A DNA stretch of 64,000 nt from Actinokineospora alba (lineage in GTDB: Bacteria; Actinomycetota; Actinomycetes; Mycobacteriales; Pseudonocardiaceae), in assembly GCF_004362515.1 (NCBI RefSeq), contig NZ_SNXU01000001.1, positions 6,386,001 through 6,450,000 on the forward strand, given 5' to 3'. Within the stretch, counting starts at the first letter, position 1; each line of letters opens with the position of its first letter. This document shows, one piece after another, positions 21,924 to 29,892 of this stretch. The notes beneath the pieces are model-generated. The model worked only from the letters and a program-made list of their open reading frames with translations. It had not been told where the DNA came from and did no database searches. A program made the translations under genes and the position numbers.

Positions 21924-22840
21924 GCCGCCACCGCCGCGTGGTGCGACACGCCGTGGAAGACGTCGGCCAGTGAGGCGTGGTGGGCTCGCAGTCGGCCGAG
22001 TTGGATGTCGCGGTCGGCCGCCCAGCGCAGCACCTCCGCCAGGTCGTCCTGCAGCACGCGGGTGCGGATCTCGACCCGGCCCTTGCCGAACGCCTCCGGG
22101 TCGACCCGGCCCGCGACGCCGGGCAGGTCCAGGAAGGCGACCTCGTCGGGTCGGGTGAAGGAGATCCGCGACGCCTCCCGTTCCAGGACATCGGCCAGCG
22201 GGCCGCACACCTCGATCCGGCCCTCGTGCATGATCGCGATGCGGTGGGCCAAGTTCTCCGCCTCCTCCAGGTAGTGCGTGGTGAGGACGATCGACGTGCC
22301 GTGGGCGAGCAGGTCCCGCAGCGTCCGCCAGGTGCGCGCGCGGGACTCCGGGTCCAGGCCGGTGGTCGGCTCGTCGAGGAACAGCACGTCCGGCCGACCC
22401 AGGGTGGCCAGGGCGAGGTCCAGCCGCCGCCGCTCGCCACCGGAGAGCGCCTTGACCCGCACGTCCCGGCGGTGCGCCAAGTCGACCATGGCGAGTGACT
22501 CATCCACTTGGGACGGTCGGCTGGTGAGGCCGCGCCACAGGGTCACCGCCTCGCGGACCGTCAGATCGCCGGGGAATCCCGACTCCTGCAGCATCACCCC
22601 GGTCCGGGGCCGCACCCGCGCCCGGTCCGCGGCGGGGTCGAGACCGAGCACGCGCACGCTGCCCGCACTCGGCGCGCGCAGGCCTTCTAGGACTTCCATG
22701 GTGGTGGTCTTGCCCGCCCCGTTGGTGCCGAGCAGGGCGAACAGCTCCCCTGGCTGGACGGCGAAGTCGATGCCGCGCACGGCCTCGAACCTGCCGTAGC
22801 GGCAGCGCAGGCCGACCACTTCGATGACTGGCTCGTTCAT
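21920..22840 (-). CDS. ABC exporter ATPase (DrrA-like)
   Basis: A 306-residue ATPase with Walker A GTNGAGKT, signature LSGGE, Walker B VLFLDEPTTGLDP and switch LTTHYLEEAE. The long C-terminal region after residue 220 (EREASRISFTRPDEVAFLDL; LGRLRAHHASLADVF) is that of DrrA/CcmA-like export ATPases. It overlaps the permease gene by 4 nt. The 103-bp divergent space to the histidine kinase at 22944 must hold both promoters. Confidence 0.92.
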   Translation of the reverse strand: MNEPVIEVVGLRCRYGRFEAVRGIDFAVQPGELFALLGTNGAGKTTTMEVLEGLRAPSAGSVRVLGLDPAADRARVRPRTGVMLQESGFPGDLTVREAVTLWRGLTSRPSQVDESLAMVDLAHRRDVRVKALSGGERRRLDLALATLGRPDVLFLDEPTTGLDPESRARTWRTLRDLLAHGTSIVLTTHYLEEAENLAHRIAIMHEGRIEVCGPLADVLEREASRISFTRPDEVAFLDLPGVAGRVDPEAFGKGRVEIRTRVLQDDLAEVLRWAADRDIQLGRLRAHHASLADVFHGVSHHAAVAA

Positions 22841-22943
22841 GGGGCAAGCGTCGCGACCCGACGGCCGGGCCGGTAGGCGCGAAGATCACCCGTGGCCGGC
22901 GGGAACGCCTGTTCTCCCGTGACAAATGTCAGGTTCCTGACCG

Positions 22944-24110
22944 ATGCGGGCGCTGCGCGGGTCGTGGCCGCCGTACATTCTGCTGGTGCGGACACCACTG
23001 GAGCGGATGCGCAAGTACACGGTCTGGACGCTGGTGGGCGCCGCGGGGATCATCGGGCTCCTCCTCACCGCCGAGGTGCAGTTCCGCAGCCCGTGGCTGC
23101 TGGTGTGCGTGGCGGTCGTCGTGCCGCAGTACGTGCGGATCAGCGCGATCGCGATGCCGGGGCTGGGTATCCCGGTCGCGCGGCCGTGGGAGATCCCGGC
23201 CACCGCCGTCGTCGCCCTGGTCGGATGGTGGGCGAGCCTCATGACCCTGCCGCTCGGCTTCGGGTGGGCGATACTGCCCGCGAGCATCCTGGCGGCGGTC
23301 GCCGCCTGCCACACGGGTGGAACCCGGTGGGCGATCACGGTCCTGGGAAGCGCGTTCATCGGGGTGTCCGGCCTGGCCGCGGCCGAGGCGGCGGACACCA
23401 TGACGACCGAGGCGCTCCCGTGGACGCTGGCCGTCGCGGTGATCAGCGTGGTGTTCGTGCTGAGCAACCTGCTGCAGGTGTGGCTGTGGTCGGTGATCCG
23501 GCAACTCGACGACGCCCGGGCGCTCGCGGCCGACCTCGCGGTGGCCGAGGAACGCCTGCGCTTCGCCGCCGAACTGCACGACGTGCAGGGACACCATCTG
23601 CAGGCCATCGCGCTGAAGGGCGAACTGGCGGAACGTCTGATCGGCCACGACGACGCCGCCGCCCGCGTCCAGGCCGCCGCGGTCAGCGAACTCGCGCGGC
23701 AGGCGCTGCGCGAGACCCGCGGGGTCGTGCACGGTTACCGCCGCACCAGCCTGTCCACCGAGATCGGCAACGCCGTCGACATTCTGCGCGCGGCGGGCAT
23801 CGCGGCGGCGGTCGACGGCGACGCCACCGCCGTGCCGCCCGCCCTGCAGCCGCTGTTCGGCGCGCTGGTGCGGGAAGGGACCACCAACATCCTGCGGCAC
23901 ACCGCCGCGGGCGTGTGCGACCTGGTGGTGTCGGTGGCCGACGGGCGGGCGCGGGTGCGGTTGAGCAACGACGGTGTCCGACCGAGTACCGGCGACCCGG
24001 GCAGTGGCATCGACAGTCTGCGCGAGCGGTTCGCCGCCATCGGCGGGCAGCTGCGCACCGAGGCAGGCGACGGCCGGTTCGCGCTGGTCGGCGAGGCGGC
24101 CGTCGGATGA
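22944..24110 (+). CDS. Sensor histidine kinase, HisKA_3/DesK type
   Basis: A 388-residue membrane kinase. The first 180 residues hold five to six hydrophobic helices with very short loops and no extracellular sensor domain, typical of membrane-sensing or intramembrane kinases. The phospho-acceptor is His212 in RLRFAAELHDVQGHHLQAI. The HATPase part shows REGTTNILRHTAAG (N box) and GSGIDSLRERFAAIGGQL (G box). It overlaps its response regulator by 4 nt (ATGA) and diverges from the ABC exporter, suggesting the pair senses a compound and controls the exporter. Confidence 0.92.
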   Translation: MRALRGSWPPYILLVRTPLERMRKYTVWTLVGAAGIIGLLLTAEVQFRSPWLLVCVAVVVPQYVRISAIAMPGLGIPVARPWEIPATAVVALVGWWASLMTLPLGFGWAILPASILAAVAACHTGGTRWAITVLGSAFIGVSGLAAAEAADTMTTEALPWTLAVAVISVVFVLSNLLQVWLWSVIRQLDDARALAADLAVAEERLRFAAELHDVQGHHLQAIALKGELAERLIGHDDAAARVQAAAVSELARQALRETRGVVHGYRRTSLSTEIGNAVDILRAAGIAAAVDGDATAVPPALQPLFGALVREGTTNILRHTAAGVCDLVVSVADGRARVRLSNDGVRPSTGDPGSGIDSLRERFAAIGGQLRTEAGDGRFALVGEAAVG

Positions 24111-24703
24111 TCAGGGTGGTGCTGGCCGACGACGAGGACCTCATCCGCGGCGCCCTCGCGGCGCTGCTGGAACTGGAGCCCGACATCACCGTGGTGGCCG
24201 AGGTGAGCGACGGCGACGCCGCTGTCGCTGCCGTCGAGCGGCTCTCCCCGGACATCGCCGTGCTGGACCTGGAGATGCCCCGGCGTGACGGCGTCGCCGC
24301 GGCCGAGGCGATCGGCCACCGCGCGGCGGTGGTGATCGTGACCCGGCACGCGCGTCCGGGTGTGCTCAAGCGGGCGCTGGCGGCGGGAGTCCGGGGCTTC
24401 GTGCCGAAGACGACCCCGGCGTCGCGGCTGGCGACGATCCTGCGTGACGTGCACGCGGGCGGGCGCTACGTCGACTCGGAGATCGCCGCCTCCGCGCTGA
24501 CCGAGGACACCTGCCCGCTGACGGCCCGGGAACTGGAGGTGCTGCGCCACACCCGGCGCGGCGGGTCGGTCCAGGACATCGCCCGGACCGTCCACCTCGC
24601 GCACGGCACCGTCCGCAACTACCTGTCCTCGGCGATGGCCAAGCTCGGCGTCTCGTCCCGCCACGATGCCGCCCGGATGGCGTGGGACGAGGGCTGGATC
24701 TAG
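24107..24703 (+). CDS. LuxR-type response regulator (NarL/DesR family)
   Basis: A 198-residue regulator. The receiver domain has the acidic pair DDED (8-11) and phospho-acceptor Asp54 (AVLDLEMP); the C-terminal LuxR HTH reads LTARELEVLRHTRRGGSVQDIARTVHLAHGTVRNYLSSAMAKLGV. The start is the ATG overlapping the kinase stop. Its TAG stop overlaps the stop of the convergent XRE gene in the tetranucleotide CTAG at 24700-24703. Confidence 0.93.
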   Translation: MIRVVLADDEDLIRGALAALLELEPDITVVAEVSDGDAAVAAVERLSPDIAVLDLEMPRRDGVAAAEAIGHRAAVVIVTRHARPGVLKRALAAGVRGFVPKTTPASRLATILRDVHAGGRYVDSEIAASALTEDTCPLTARELEVLRHTRRGGSVQDIARTVHLAHGTVRNYLSSAMAKLGVSSRHDAARMAWDEGWI

Positions 24704-24921
24704 GGCTGGTCCTCGTCTTCGTCGACCCACTCGAGCAGGTCGCCGGGCTGGCAGTCGAGCACCCGGCACATGGCTTCCAGGGTGCTGAACCGCACCGCCT
24801 TGGCACGACCGTTCTTCAGCACCGCGACGTTCGCCGGGGTGAGCCCGACCCGCTCGGCGAACTCACCGACACTCATCTTGCGCTTGGCCAACTCGACGTC
24901 GATGCGGACCACGATCGGCAT
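24700..24921 (-). CDS. Small XRE family (Cro/CI-type) regulator
   Basis: A 73-residue single-domain HTH protein (LAKRKMSVGEFAERVGLTPANVAVLKNGRAKAVRFSTL, ending GDLLEWVDEDEDQP), of the YozG-like group. The ATG overlaps the stop of the DUF2975 gene by 1 nt (TGATG). This pairing of a DUF2975 membrane protein and a tiny XRE regulator is common; the regulator probably represses its own promoter at 25407-25448. Confidence 0.9.
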   Translation of the reverse strand: MPIVVRIDVELAKRKMSVGEFAERVGLTPANVAVLKNGRAKAVRFSTLEAMCRVLDCQPGDLLEWVDEDEDQP

Positions 24922-25400
24922 CAGATCACCGCTTCCATGTCGGTCCGCAGCGTGGTGGCACGGCGCAGCAGCGCACGCAGCACCACCATCAGCAGACCCA
25001 GCACGGTCGCGCCCACCGACAGCAGGAAGAGCAGGAGCGGTAGCCCGGGGTCGTCGGCGTTGAAGCCGACGTAGAGGAACACCCCCACCAGCACCACCCA
25101 GCCCGCGGCGACGGCCCACACGATCGCGTCGACCCAGCCCAACGCGGCGTCGCTGAAGATGCGGTCGTCCTTGACCAAGGTCAGCAGCTTCCACGTGCAC
25201 ACGATCACCACCTGGACACACAGCACCCAGAAGATCGTCACCGCGGTCGCGGGCCACCGCAGATAGGCGAAGTCGGGCGACTCCTGAGCCATGTGCGCGA
25301 ACTGGCCGGGCAGGGACATGGTCTGGAACAGGACCAGGACCCCGAACAGCAGCGCGAGGAAGATCCGGAGCAGGGTTACCGCCAGACGTTCAGTGTTCAT
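24921..25400 (-). CDS. DUF2975 family membrane protein
   Basis: A 159-residue protein with four hydrophobic segments at about 8-28, 51-72, 91-112 and 118-142, and the DUF2975 block LLTLVKDDRIFSDAALGWVDAIVWAVA. It precedes and overlaps the XRE gene. A near-consensus promoter ends 6 nt before the ATG, so translation probably starts on a leaderless mRNA. The family's function is unknown; the regulator pairing suggests membrane-linked stress or developmental control. Confidence 0.88.
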   Translation of the reverse strand: MNTERLAVTLLRIFLALLFGVLVLFQTMSLPGQFAHMAQESPDFAYLRWPATAVTIFWVLCVQVVIVCTWKLLTLVKDDRIFSDAALGWVDAIVWAVAAGWVVLVGVFLYVGFNADDPGLPLLLFLLSVGATVLGLLMVVLRALLRRATTLRTDMEAVI

Positions 25401-25406
25401 GCATCG

Positions 25407-25448
25407 AGTATCGGCCGCTGTCTATCGAATGTCAATCGGTACCTATCG
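25407..25448 (-). promoter_or_regulatory. Leaderless promoter with phased CGATA repeats
   Basis: On the minus strand TTGACA (25430-25435) and GATACT (25407-25412) are separated by 17 bp. Six nucleotides separate the -10 box from the ATG at 25400, so the transcript would start at or next to the A of ATG. Plus-strand TATCG/AATCG motifs begin at 25409, 25423, 25434 and 25444, at 10-14 bp intervals across the promoter, a likely binding array for the XRE protein. Confidence 0.6.
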
Positions 25449-25471
25449 TCTTTCAGGCCCTTCCGTGATGC

Positions 25472-26311
25472 TCAGCCGACGAGCTCCAGCCGAATCGAGT
25501 CGTCGTCGCGGAGGATCACCGTCGCGCTCCCGGAGCCCCAGTCCTTGGGGATCAAGAACCACCTCTGGCCAGAGAAGGTCAGCAGACGAAGATCGCGGTA
25601 GACGTAGAGATACGGCTTGTCCGACTCGACGCCCGCGAGGCCGGTGAATTCCTCCGCTGGGAGCGCCAGCCTCGATCTGCTGTAGAGCAGCACCTCGGAC
25701 CGTGGCACCCGCCCGTCCGCGAACGCCTCAGCCAACTCGCGCCCACTCCGCTCGGCGACGATGGCCGCCGACCAGAACGCCGACGCGACCACCGCCAGGA
25801 CCGCGAACACGGCGAACCCCACTGCCCGATCGCCGCGCGGCGATAGGGATTCGGCGCCGATGGCGTGCGCTTGGTAGCCGGAGATCGCCGCGACTCCGAG
25901 TGCGACCGCGCCGACCAAAGCCGACACCCAGCCGATGACAGCCCCGACCGCCAACGCGGCGCCGACGACGGCGACAACCAGGAACGCCGACCTGACGAGT
26001 GCCCGCGACTTCTCCCTCGAACGCCCGAGGTATCCGGTCAAGGTGAGACGAGCGAGAAACAGGGCGAATGCGATGAATCCAGCGATCAGGATGGGCTGGA
26101 AGAGTATTTCGACGCTGCGCAGGACATAGTCCGCCGGGCTGAATCCGACCAGGCCGAGGTCGACCCCGAAGTAGGCGAACAACGCTCTCGACCTGACCCA
26201 GCCGAAGAAGAACAGGGTAGAGGTGAGCAGCGAAACTGGCGCGAGAACCGCCGTCACCCTGCCGGAGAGGTCACCCCACGCAGGCCGCCTGAGCGCCGTA
26301 TCGGCCCCCAC
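25472..26311 (-). CDS. Multi-pass membrane protein of unknown function
   Basis: A 279-residue protein from GTG 26311, which overlaps the preceding lipoprotein stop by 1 nt (TAGTG). Hydrophobic helices fall at about 18-40, 72-92, 108-128, 131-146 and 165-188, followed by a soluble C-terminal 90 residues (SEVLLYSRSRLALPAEEF, VYRDLRLLTFSGQRWFLIP). I recognise no family motif. Coupling to the lipoprotein gene suggests the two act together at the membrane. Confidence 0.65.
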   Translation of the reverse strand: MGADTALRRPAWGDLSGRVTAVLAPVSLLTSTLFFFGWVRSRALFAYFGVDLGLVGFSPADYVLRSVEILFQPILIAGFIAFALFLARLTLTGYLGRSREKSRALVRSAFLVVAVVGAALAVGAVIGWVSALVGAVALGVAAISGYQAHAIGAESLSPRGDRAVGFAVFAVLAVVASAFWSAAIVAERSGRELAEAFADGRVPRSEVLLYSRSRLALPAEEFTGLAGVESDKPYLYVYRDLRLLTFSGQRWFLIPKDWGSGSATVILRDDDSIRLELVG

Positions 26312-26871
26312 TATGGGGTCACCTGCCCCGGCGAACGCGTGCCCACGCCTGGAATATGACCGTCGTCCGCGCCTGCCGTACCCGGCTGCGCGGGCAGGTT
26401 TTCCGCACAGAGAAACCGAAGCGCCCTGTTCCAGGCGGGCTGCAACCCGGTCACCCGGTCCCCGCGCGCGGCTTCAAGCTTCGCGCTGAGGTCGGCATCG
26501 CCCAGGAGGAACGCCACATAGTCGGCTTGCGACTTGGACTGGCGCTGATAGGTGCACGCGGTCAGGCCGACGTACGCGACGTCCTCGAAGATGAAGACAG
26601 AGTTGTCCAACGGGCCCAGCCCGCCGCCATTGACGTACCTGTCGATCCGGTCCCCGAACCGGTCGAAGATCTCCTGAGTGTCGCGACCACACGGTTCAAT
26701 CAGATTCGCGATCGTTTCGCAGGTATATGGCTTTCCCCGCACGACGATCGTGGGCTCCCCGCCCACGGTGGCACTCGTGGTGGGCTCCACCTCGGGACCC
26801 GGTGAGCCACAGGCCACCGCCAGGAGAATGCCGGAAGCCACGCAGGCCATGTTGCTCACTGTTCGAGTCAT
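26311..26871 (-). CDS. Hypothetical lipoprotein
   Basis: A 186-residue exported lipoprotein starting at ATG 26871, chosen for the signal peptide MTRTVSNMACVASGILLAVA followed by lipid-attachment Cys21; an in-frame ATG at 26967 would bury it. The mature domain has four Cys (YTCETIANLIEPCG; LTACTYQR; RFLCAENL) and a size like DUF3558-type actinobacterial lipoproteins, but I cannot assign it firmly. It is translationally coupled to the membrane protein at 25472-26311. Confidence 0.7.
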   Translation of the reverse strand: MTRTVSNMACVASGILLAVACGSPGPEVEPTTSATVGGEPTIVVRGKPYTCETIANLIEPCGRDTQEIFDRFGDRIDRYVNGGGLGPLDNSVFIFEDVAYVGLTACTYQRQSKSQADYVAFLLGDADLSAKLEAARGDRVTGLQPAWNRALRFLCAENLPAQPGTAGADDGHIPGVGTRSPGQVTP

Positions 26872-26979
26872 CCCCCAACTCCTGCCACTCGGCTGACACG
26901 CGGGGTCGCTGCGCTTCTCTACGACGTCGAACAGAACGCGCATCGCGTTACAGCGGAACGAAAGCATCAGGAGGGCCGT

Positions 26980-27014
26980 CCCCCGCCACGCCTGGGCGTC
27001 AGGCGTGGCGGGGG
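26980..27014. terminator. Terminator after the lipase-like gene
   Basis: CCCCCGCCACGCCT (26980-26993) pairs perfectly with 27001-27014 around a 7-nt loop. It lies immediately downstream (minus strand) of the hydrolase stop at 27019. Confidence 0.8.
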
Positions 27015-27018
27015 CCGC

Positions 27019-28149
27019 TCAGCAGTTGCCTGCCGCGGGGGCGCCCGCGAGCCGGTCGGCTACCCACTGGGTGACCAGAGGGCTCAGGTACGCCGCGGTT
27101 TGGGAGTGCCCGCCGGTGTCGACCTGCCAGTAGGTGAGCTTGGCGCCCTTGCCGCACCACTGCGGCCGCAGCGCGACGCTCACCGAGACCGGGATGATCT
27201 CGTCGCCCGTCGAGTGGTACATCAGCGTGGGGACCGTGGGTGCGCGGGTGCCCAGGTTCTGCTCGGCTAGCCGGGCGCTCCAATCAGGACGGTTGAGGAC
27301 GTCCGTGGTCGTGTAGTCGGAGAGGCGACGGTTGGCGTACTTGCCGAAGTCCGATCCGCAGTCGTCCCGGATGTCGGCGTACGCGGCTTGGCCGGCGGCG
27401 TTGAGGTAGTTGGTCAGCGCCAGTTCCGGATAGGCGGCGTTGAGGCCGACACCGGCGGCGAGAACCAGACCGAAGTTCGCGCCCCCGTCGTTGGCGTCGG
27501 CCACGCGACGCAGATCCGACGGCGCCGCGCCGACGGCGAAGCCCTTGATGTTGAGCTCCGGGGCGTAGGCCGGGGCGATCTCCGCGGCCCACCCGGCGGT
27601 CTGCCCGCCCTGCGAGTACCCGACCACCGCGACCGGCGCCTTCGGCGACAACCCCGTGCCGGACAGCCGAGTGCTCGCCCGGACGACGTCCAACACGGCG
27701 TTGCCTTGCGAGCGCCCGGCCGTGTACGTGTGGTCGCCGGGCGTGCCGAGCCCTTCGTAGTCGGTGACCGCGACAGCGAAACCCTTGCGGGCGTACTGAT
27801 GGATCAACCCACCCTCGAACTCGTCGCCGCGCTGCAGCCCGACCGACGGCGCGCACTGGTCGCCGAGACCGTGGGTGCCGGGCCCGTAGCCGACGATGGC
27901 GCCGGTACTGCCGTTGGGCACGATCACGGTGCCACTGACCACAGTGGACGCTCCGGTGGCGGAGGTCGAGCGGTAGGTGATCTTCCAAACCCGGGCGTAC
28001 TCGAAACCCGGAGCCCAGATGGCGCGAGCACTGACGAGGTCGCCTGCCCTCGCGGTCGGGGCGGCGGGTTCGGCGGAGGCCGGGGCGGCGAGGGTGGTGC
28101 CGACCAGGACCAAGGCCAATAGCGGGATCAGTTTGCGCGAACGGGTCAT
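27019..28149 (-). CDS. Secreted alpha/beta hydrolase, secretory lipase (LIP) type
   Basis: A 376-residue exported hydrolase. ATG 28149 has AAGGAGGAG just upstream and is followed by a signal peptide ending PASAE (about residue 27). The lid/cap layout and WKITYRSTSATGASTVVSGTVIVPN are typical of secretory lipases of the LIP family. The nucleophile is Ser179 in GYSQGG; GYGPGTHG contributes the oxyanion region, and YHSTGDEIIP and DTGGHSQT contain the likely Asp and His. Expected substrates are esters or acylglycerols outside the cell. It is a single gene with its own terminator. Confidence 0.88.
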   Translation of the reverse strand: MTRSRKLIPLLALVLVGTTLAAPASAEPAAPTARAGDLVSARAIWAPGFEYARVWKITYRSTSATGASTVVSGTVIVPNGSTGAIVGYGPGTHGLGDQCAPSVGLQRGDEFEGGLIHQYARKGFAVAVTDYEGLGTPGDHTYTAGRSQGNAVLDVVRASTRLSGTGLSPKAPVAVVGYSQGGQTAGWAAEIAPAYAPELNIKGFAVGAAPSDLRRVADANDGGANFGLVLAAGVGLNAAYPELALTNYLNAAGQAAYADIRDDCGSDFGKYANRRLSDYTTTDVLNRPDWSARLAEQNLGTRAPTVPTLMYHSTGDEIIPVSVSVALRPQWCGKGAKLTYWQVDTGGHSQTAAYLSPLVTQWVADRLAGAPAAGNC

Positions 28150-28692
28150 GCGCTCCTCCTTGAGCGTCGATCCGACGGTAAACATGAAAGCCTTTCGCCC
28201 TTACTCGCCAGTACCGCTGAACGGGCGAACCGGGACCGCCGGGTGGCGGGCTGCACCCAACGGGTCACCTGGTGACCAACGCCGACCTTGCTCAACCGCC
28301 GGCACTTCGCCCCTCCACAAAGTTCGGCAAGAGCGCCACCGTCTGCGGCCGCCCGATCCCGCTGGCCTGGTGCCGAAAGGGCGGACCGCTTGCCAGACAA
28401 GACGACCCAGGCGAGTAAGTAGCCCCGCCGGGCAAGCGGGTCGCCTCACCAGGCGACGGGGTGTCCGTCGGGCAAGCGAGTGCCGACCAGCACATGCGCG
28501 CGCCGACCCGGCGACAGAGGCAGGCGGGTCGGCGACCTCGGCAAGTCAGCCGGCTCGCAGCGGGCCGCAGCGCACCCGAGGACGGCCGCGCGGCGGCAAC
28601 CGCGCGCGCCCGCGGCGTTGCCTAGCCAGGCGACCGGCCGACCAACCCACTCGCCTGACGGGACCACTCACTCGCCCGACGAGACCACTCGT

Positions 28693-28858
28693 TCGCCCGG
28701 CGGGACCACTCACCCGCCCGGCGAGGCGACCCTCTCGCCCAACGCACCACTCACTCCCCCAGCAGGGCGACTCACTCGCCCGGCGGGACCACTCACCCGC
28801 CCGGCGAGGCGACCCTCTCGCCCAACGCACCACTCACTCCCCCAGCAGGGCGACTCAC
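28693..28858. repeat. Perfect tandem duplication of an 83-bp unit
   Basis: Positions 28693-28775 and 28776-28858 are identical. A third partial copy starts at 28859 and diverges after about 10 bp. Each unit is itself built from shorter related segments (CGCCCGGCG, ACCACTCA). As 83 is not a multiple of 3, copy number changes would shift any reading frame, which argues against coding. Confidence 0.9.
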
Positions 28859-28916
28859 TCGCCCGGCGAAACCACTCGCTTGCCCCGTGCCGAGCCACCC
28901 TCTCGCCCAACGCACC

Positions 28917-28979
28917 ACTCGCTTGCCCGGCGGGGCGACTCGCTTGCCCGGCGGGGCGACTCGCTTGCCCGGCGGGGCG
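28917..28979. repeat. Three perfect 21-bp tandem repeats
   Basis: ACTCGCTTGCCCGGCGGGG plus CG occurs three times back to back (28917-28937, 28938-28958, 28959-28979), next to the 83-bp units. There are no unique spacers, so it is not a CRISPR array. It is a minisatellite-like tract likely to vary in copy number between strains. Confidence 0.9.
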
Positions 28980-29217
28980 ACTTGCGGGGGTCTGCTTGGG
29001 GGCGGGGCGGGTTGCGCGAGGGTGGCTTAGGGGCGGTGCTTTTGTTTGGGCGGGCGGGGGCGCGGCGCCTCGGGTGGCGGTGGCGGTGGGTTTGGTTTCC
29101 TATGGCGAGGTATTCAGCTCGGCTCCCTTCATCTCAGGCCAGGGCGACGGCGGCCCTCATGCCACCCGGTGAGTCCGGGTCGCTCCGGGCAGGAGTGCCG
29201 CCCGTGAGCGGCGGGGT

Positions 29218-29892
29218 TCACCGGGGGCGGCGGGGGGCGCTGGTTTTGCCGTCGCGCATGGTTACGGTGTGGTCGGCGAGGTCCAGGTGTTCGACGTCGT
29301 GGGTGACCACGATCGTCGCTGTCGCCGACTCCCTGGTGATCTCCCGCAACAGGGTCATCACCTGCCTTCCCCGCTCCCGGTCGAGCGCCGACGTGGGCTC
29401 GTCGACGAGGAGTACCGCGGGCTCGCCCATGAGGGCGCGGGCGACGCCGACCCGTTGGCGTTCGCCGCCCGACAGCTGATGTGGGCGACGGTGTTCCTTG
29501 CCGGTCAGGCCGACCCTGTCCAACAGCTCATGCGCCCGGTCTCGGCGCGACCGCCCGACAATGGTGCCGACCAGCAGCAGTTGGTCGAGTGCGGTCAGCG
29601 AGGCCAACAGGTTCGACTGCTGGAACACGAACCCGATCCGCTCCCGGCGGACCCGGTCGCGGGCGGCCGCGCTCAGCGCTCCCACGTTCTGGCCCGCGAT
29701 CCGGACCGTGCCCGAGGCCGGACTGACCAACAGCCCCGCGACGGCCAGCAGGCTCGACTTCCCCGAGCCGGACGGCCCGGTCACCGCGACCAGTTCGCCC
29801 GCTTCCGCGGTGAGCGTGGCGTCGTCGAGGGCGACCAGGTCGCGGTCGCCGTCGGGATAGAGCAGGCGGAGAGAGTCCAGTCGCAAGGTCAT
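29218..29892 (-). CDS. ABC transporter ATPase, LolD/MacB type
   Basis: A 224-residue ATPase with Walker A GPSGSGKSS, the FQQSNLLASLTA block, signature LSGGE and Walker B VLLVDEPTSALD, as in LolD/MacB/FtsE-like ATPases that work with FtsX-type permeases. The ATG overlaps the permease stop by 4 nt (ATGA). It is preceded by the repeat-rich gap and belongs to a module divergent from a second two-component system. Confidence 0.92.
   Translation of the reverse strand: MTLRLDSLRLLYPDGDRDLVALDDATLTAEAGELVAVTGPSGSGKSSLLAVAGLLVSPASGTVRIAGQNVGALSAAARDRVRRERIGFVFQQSNLLASLTALDQLLLVGTIVGRSRRDRAHELLDRVGLTGKEHRRPHQLSGGERQRVGVARALMGEPAVLLVDEPTSALDRERGRQVMTLLREITRESATATIVVTHDVEHLDLADHTVTMRDGKTSAPRRPR

Larger units (their letters stand above)
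28150..29217. other. 1.07-kb stretch with no supported gene
   Basis: No reading frame here shows a recognisable domain, ribosome binding site or signal peptide. Open frames on both strands are long only because the DNA is GC-rich and repetitive, and they encode Arg/Pro/Ser-rich repeats. The first 50 bp hold the ribosome binding site of the lipase-like gene. From about 28620 to 28980 the sequence is made of related CACTCGCCCGGCG-type units. Confidence 0.6.

Noticed and set aside
28917..28979. Possible CRISPR array
   Set aside because: The repeats are contiguous without unique spacers and no cas genes are in the window.
27977..29479. 500-residue plus-strand open frame through the repeat region
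   Set aside because: It starts antisense in the lipase gene and ends antisense in the ABC ATPase gene. The repeat part encodes Arg/Pro/Ser runs, and the 83-bp unit would shift frame on copy change.
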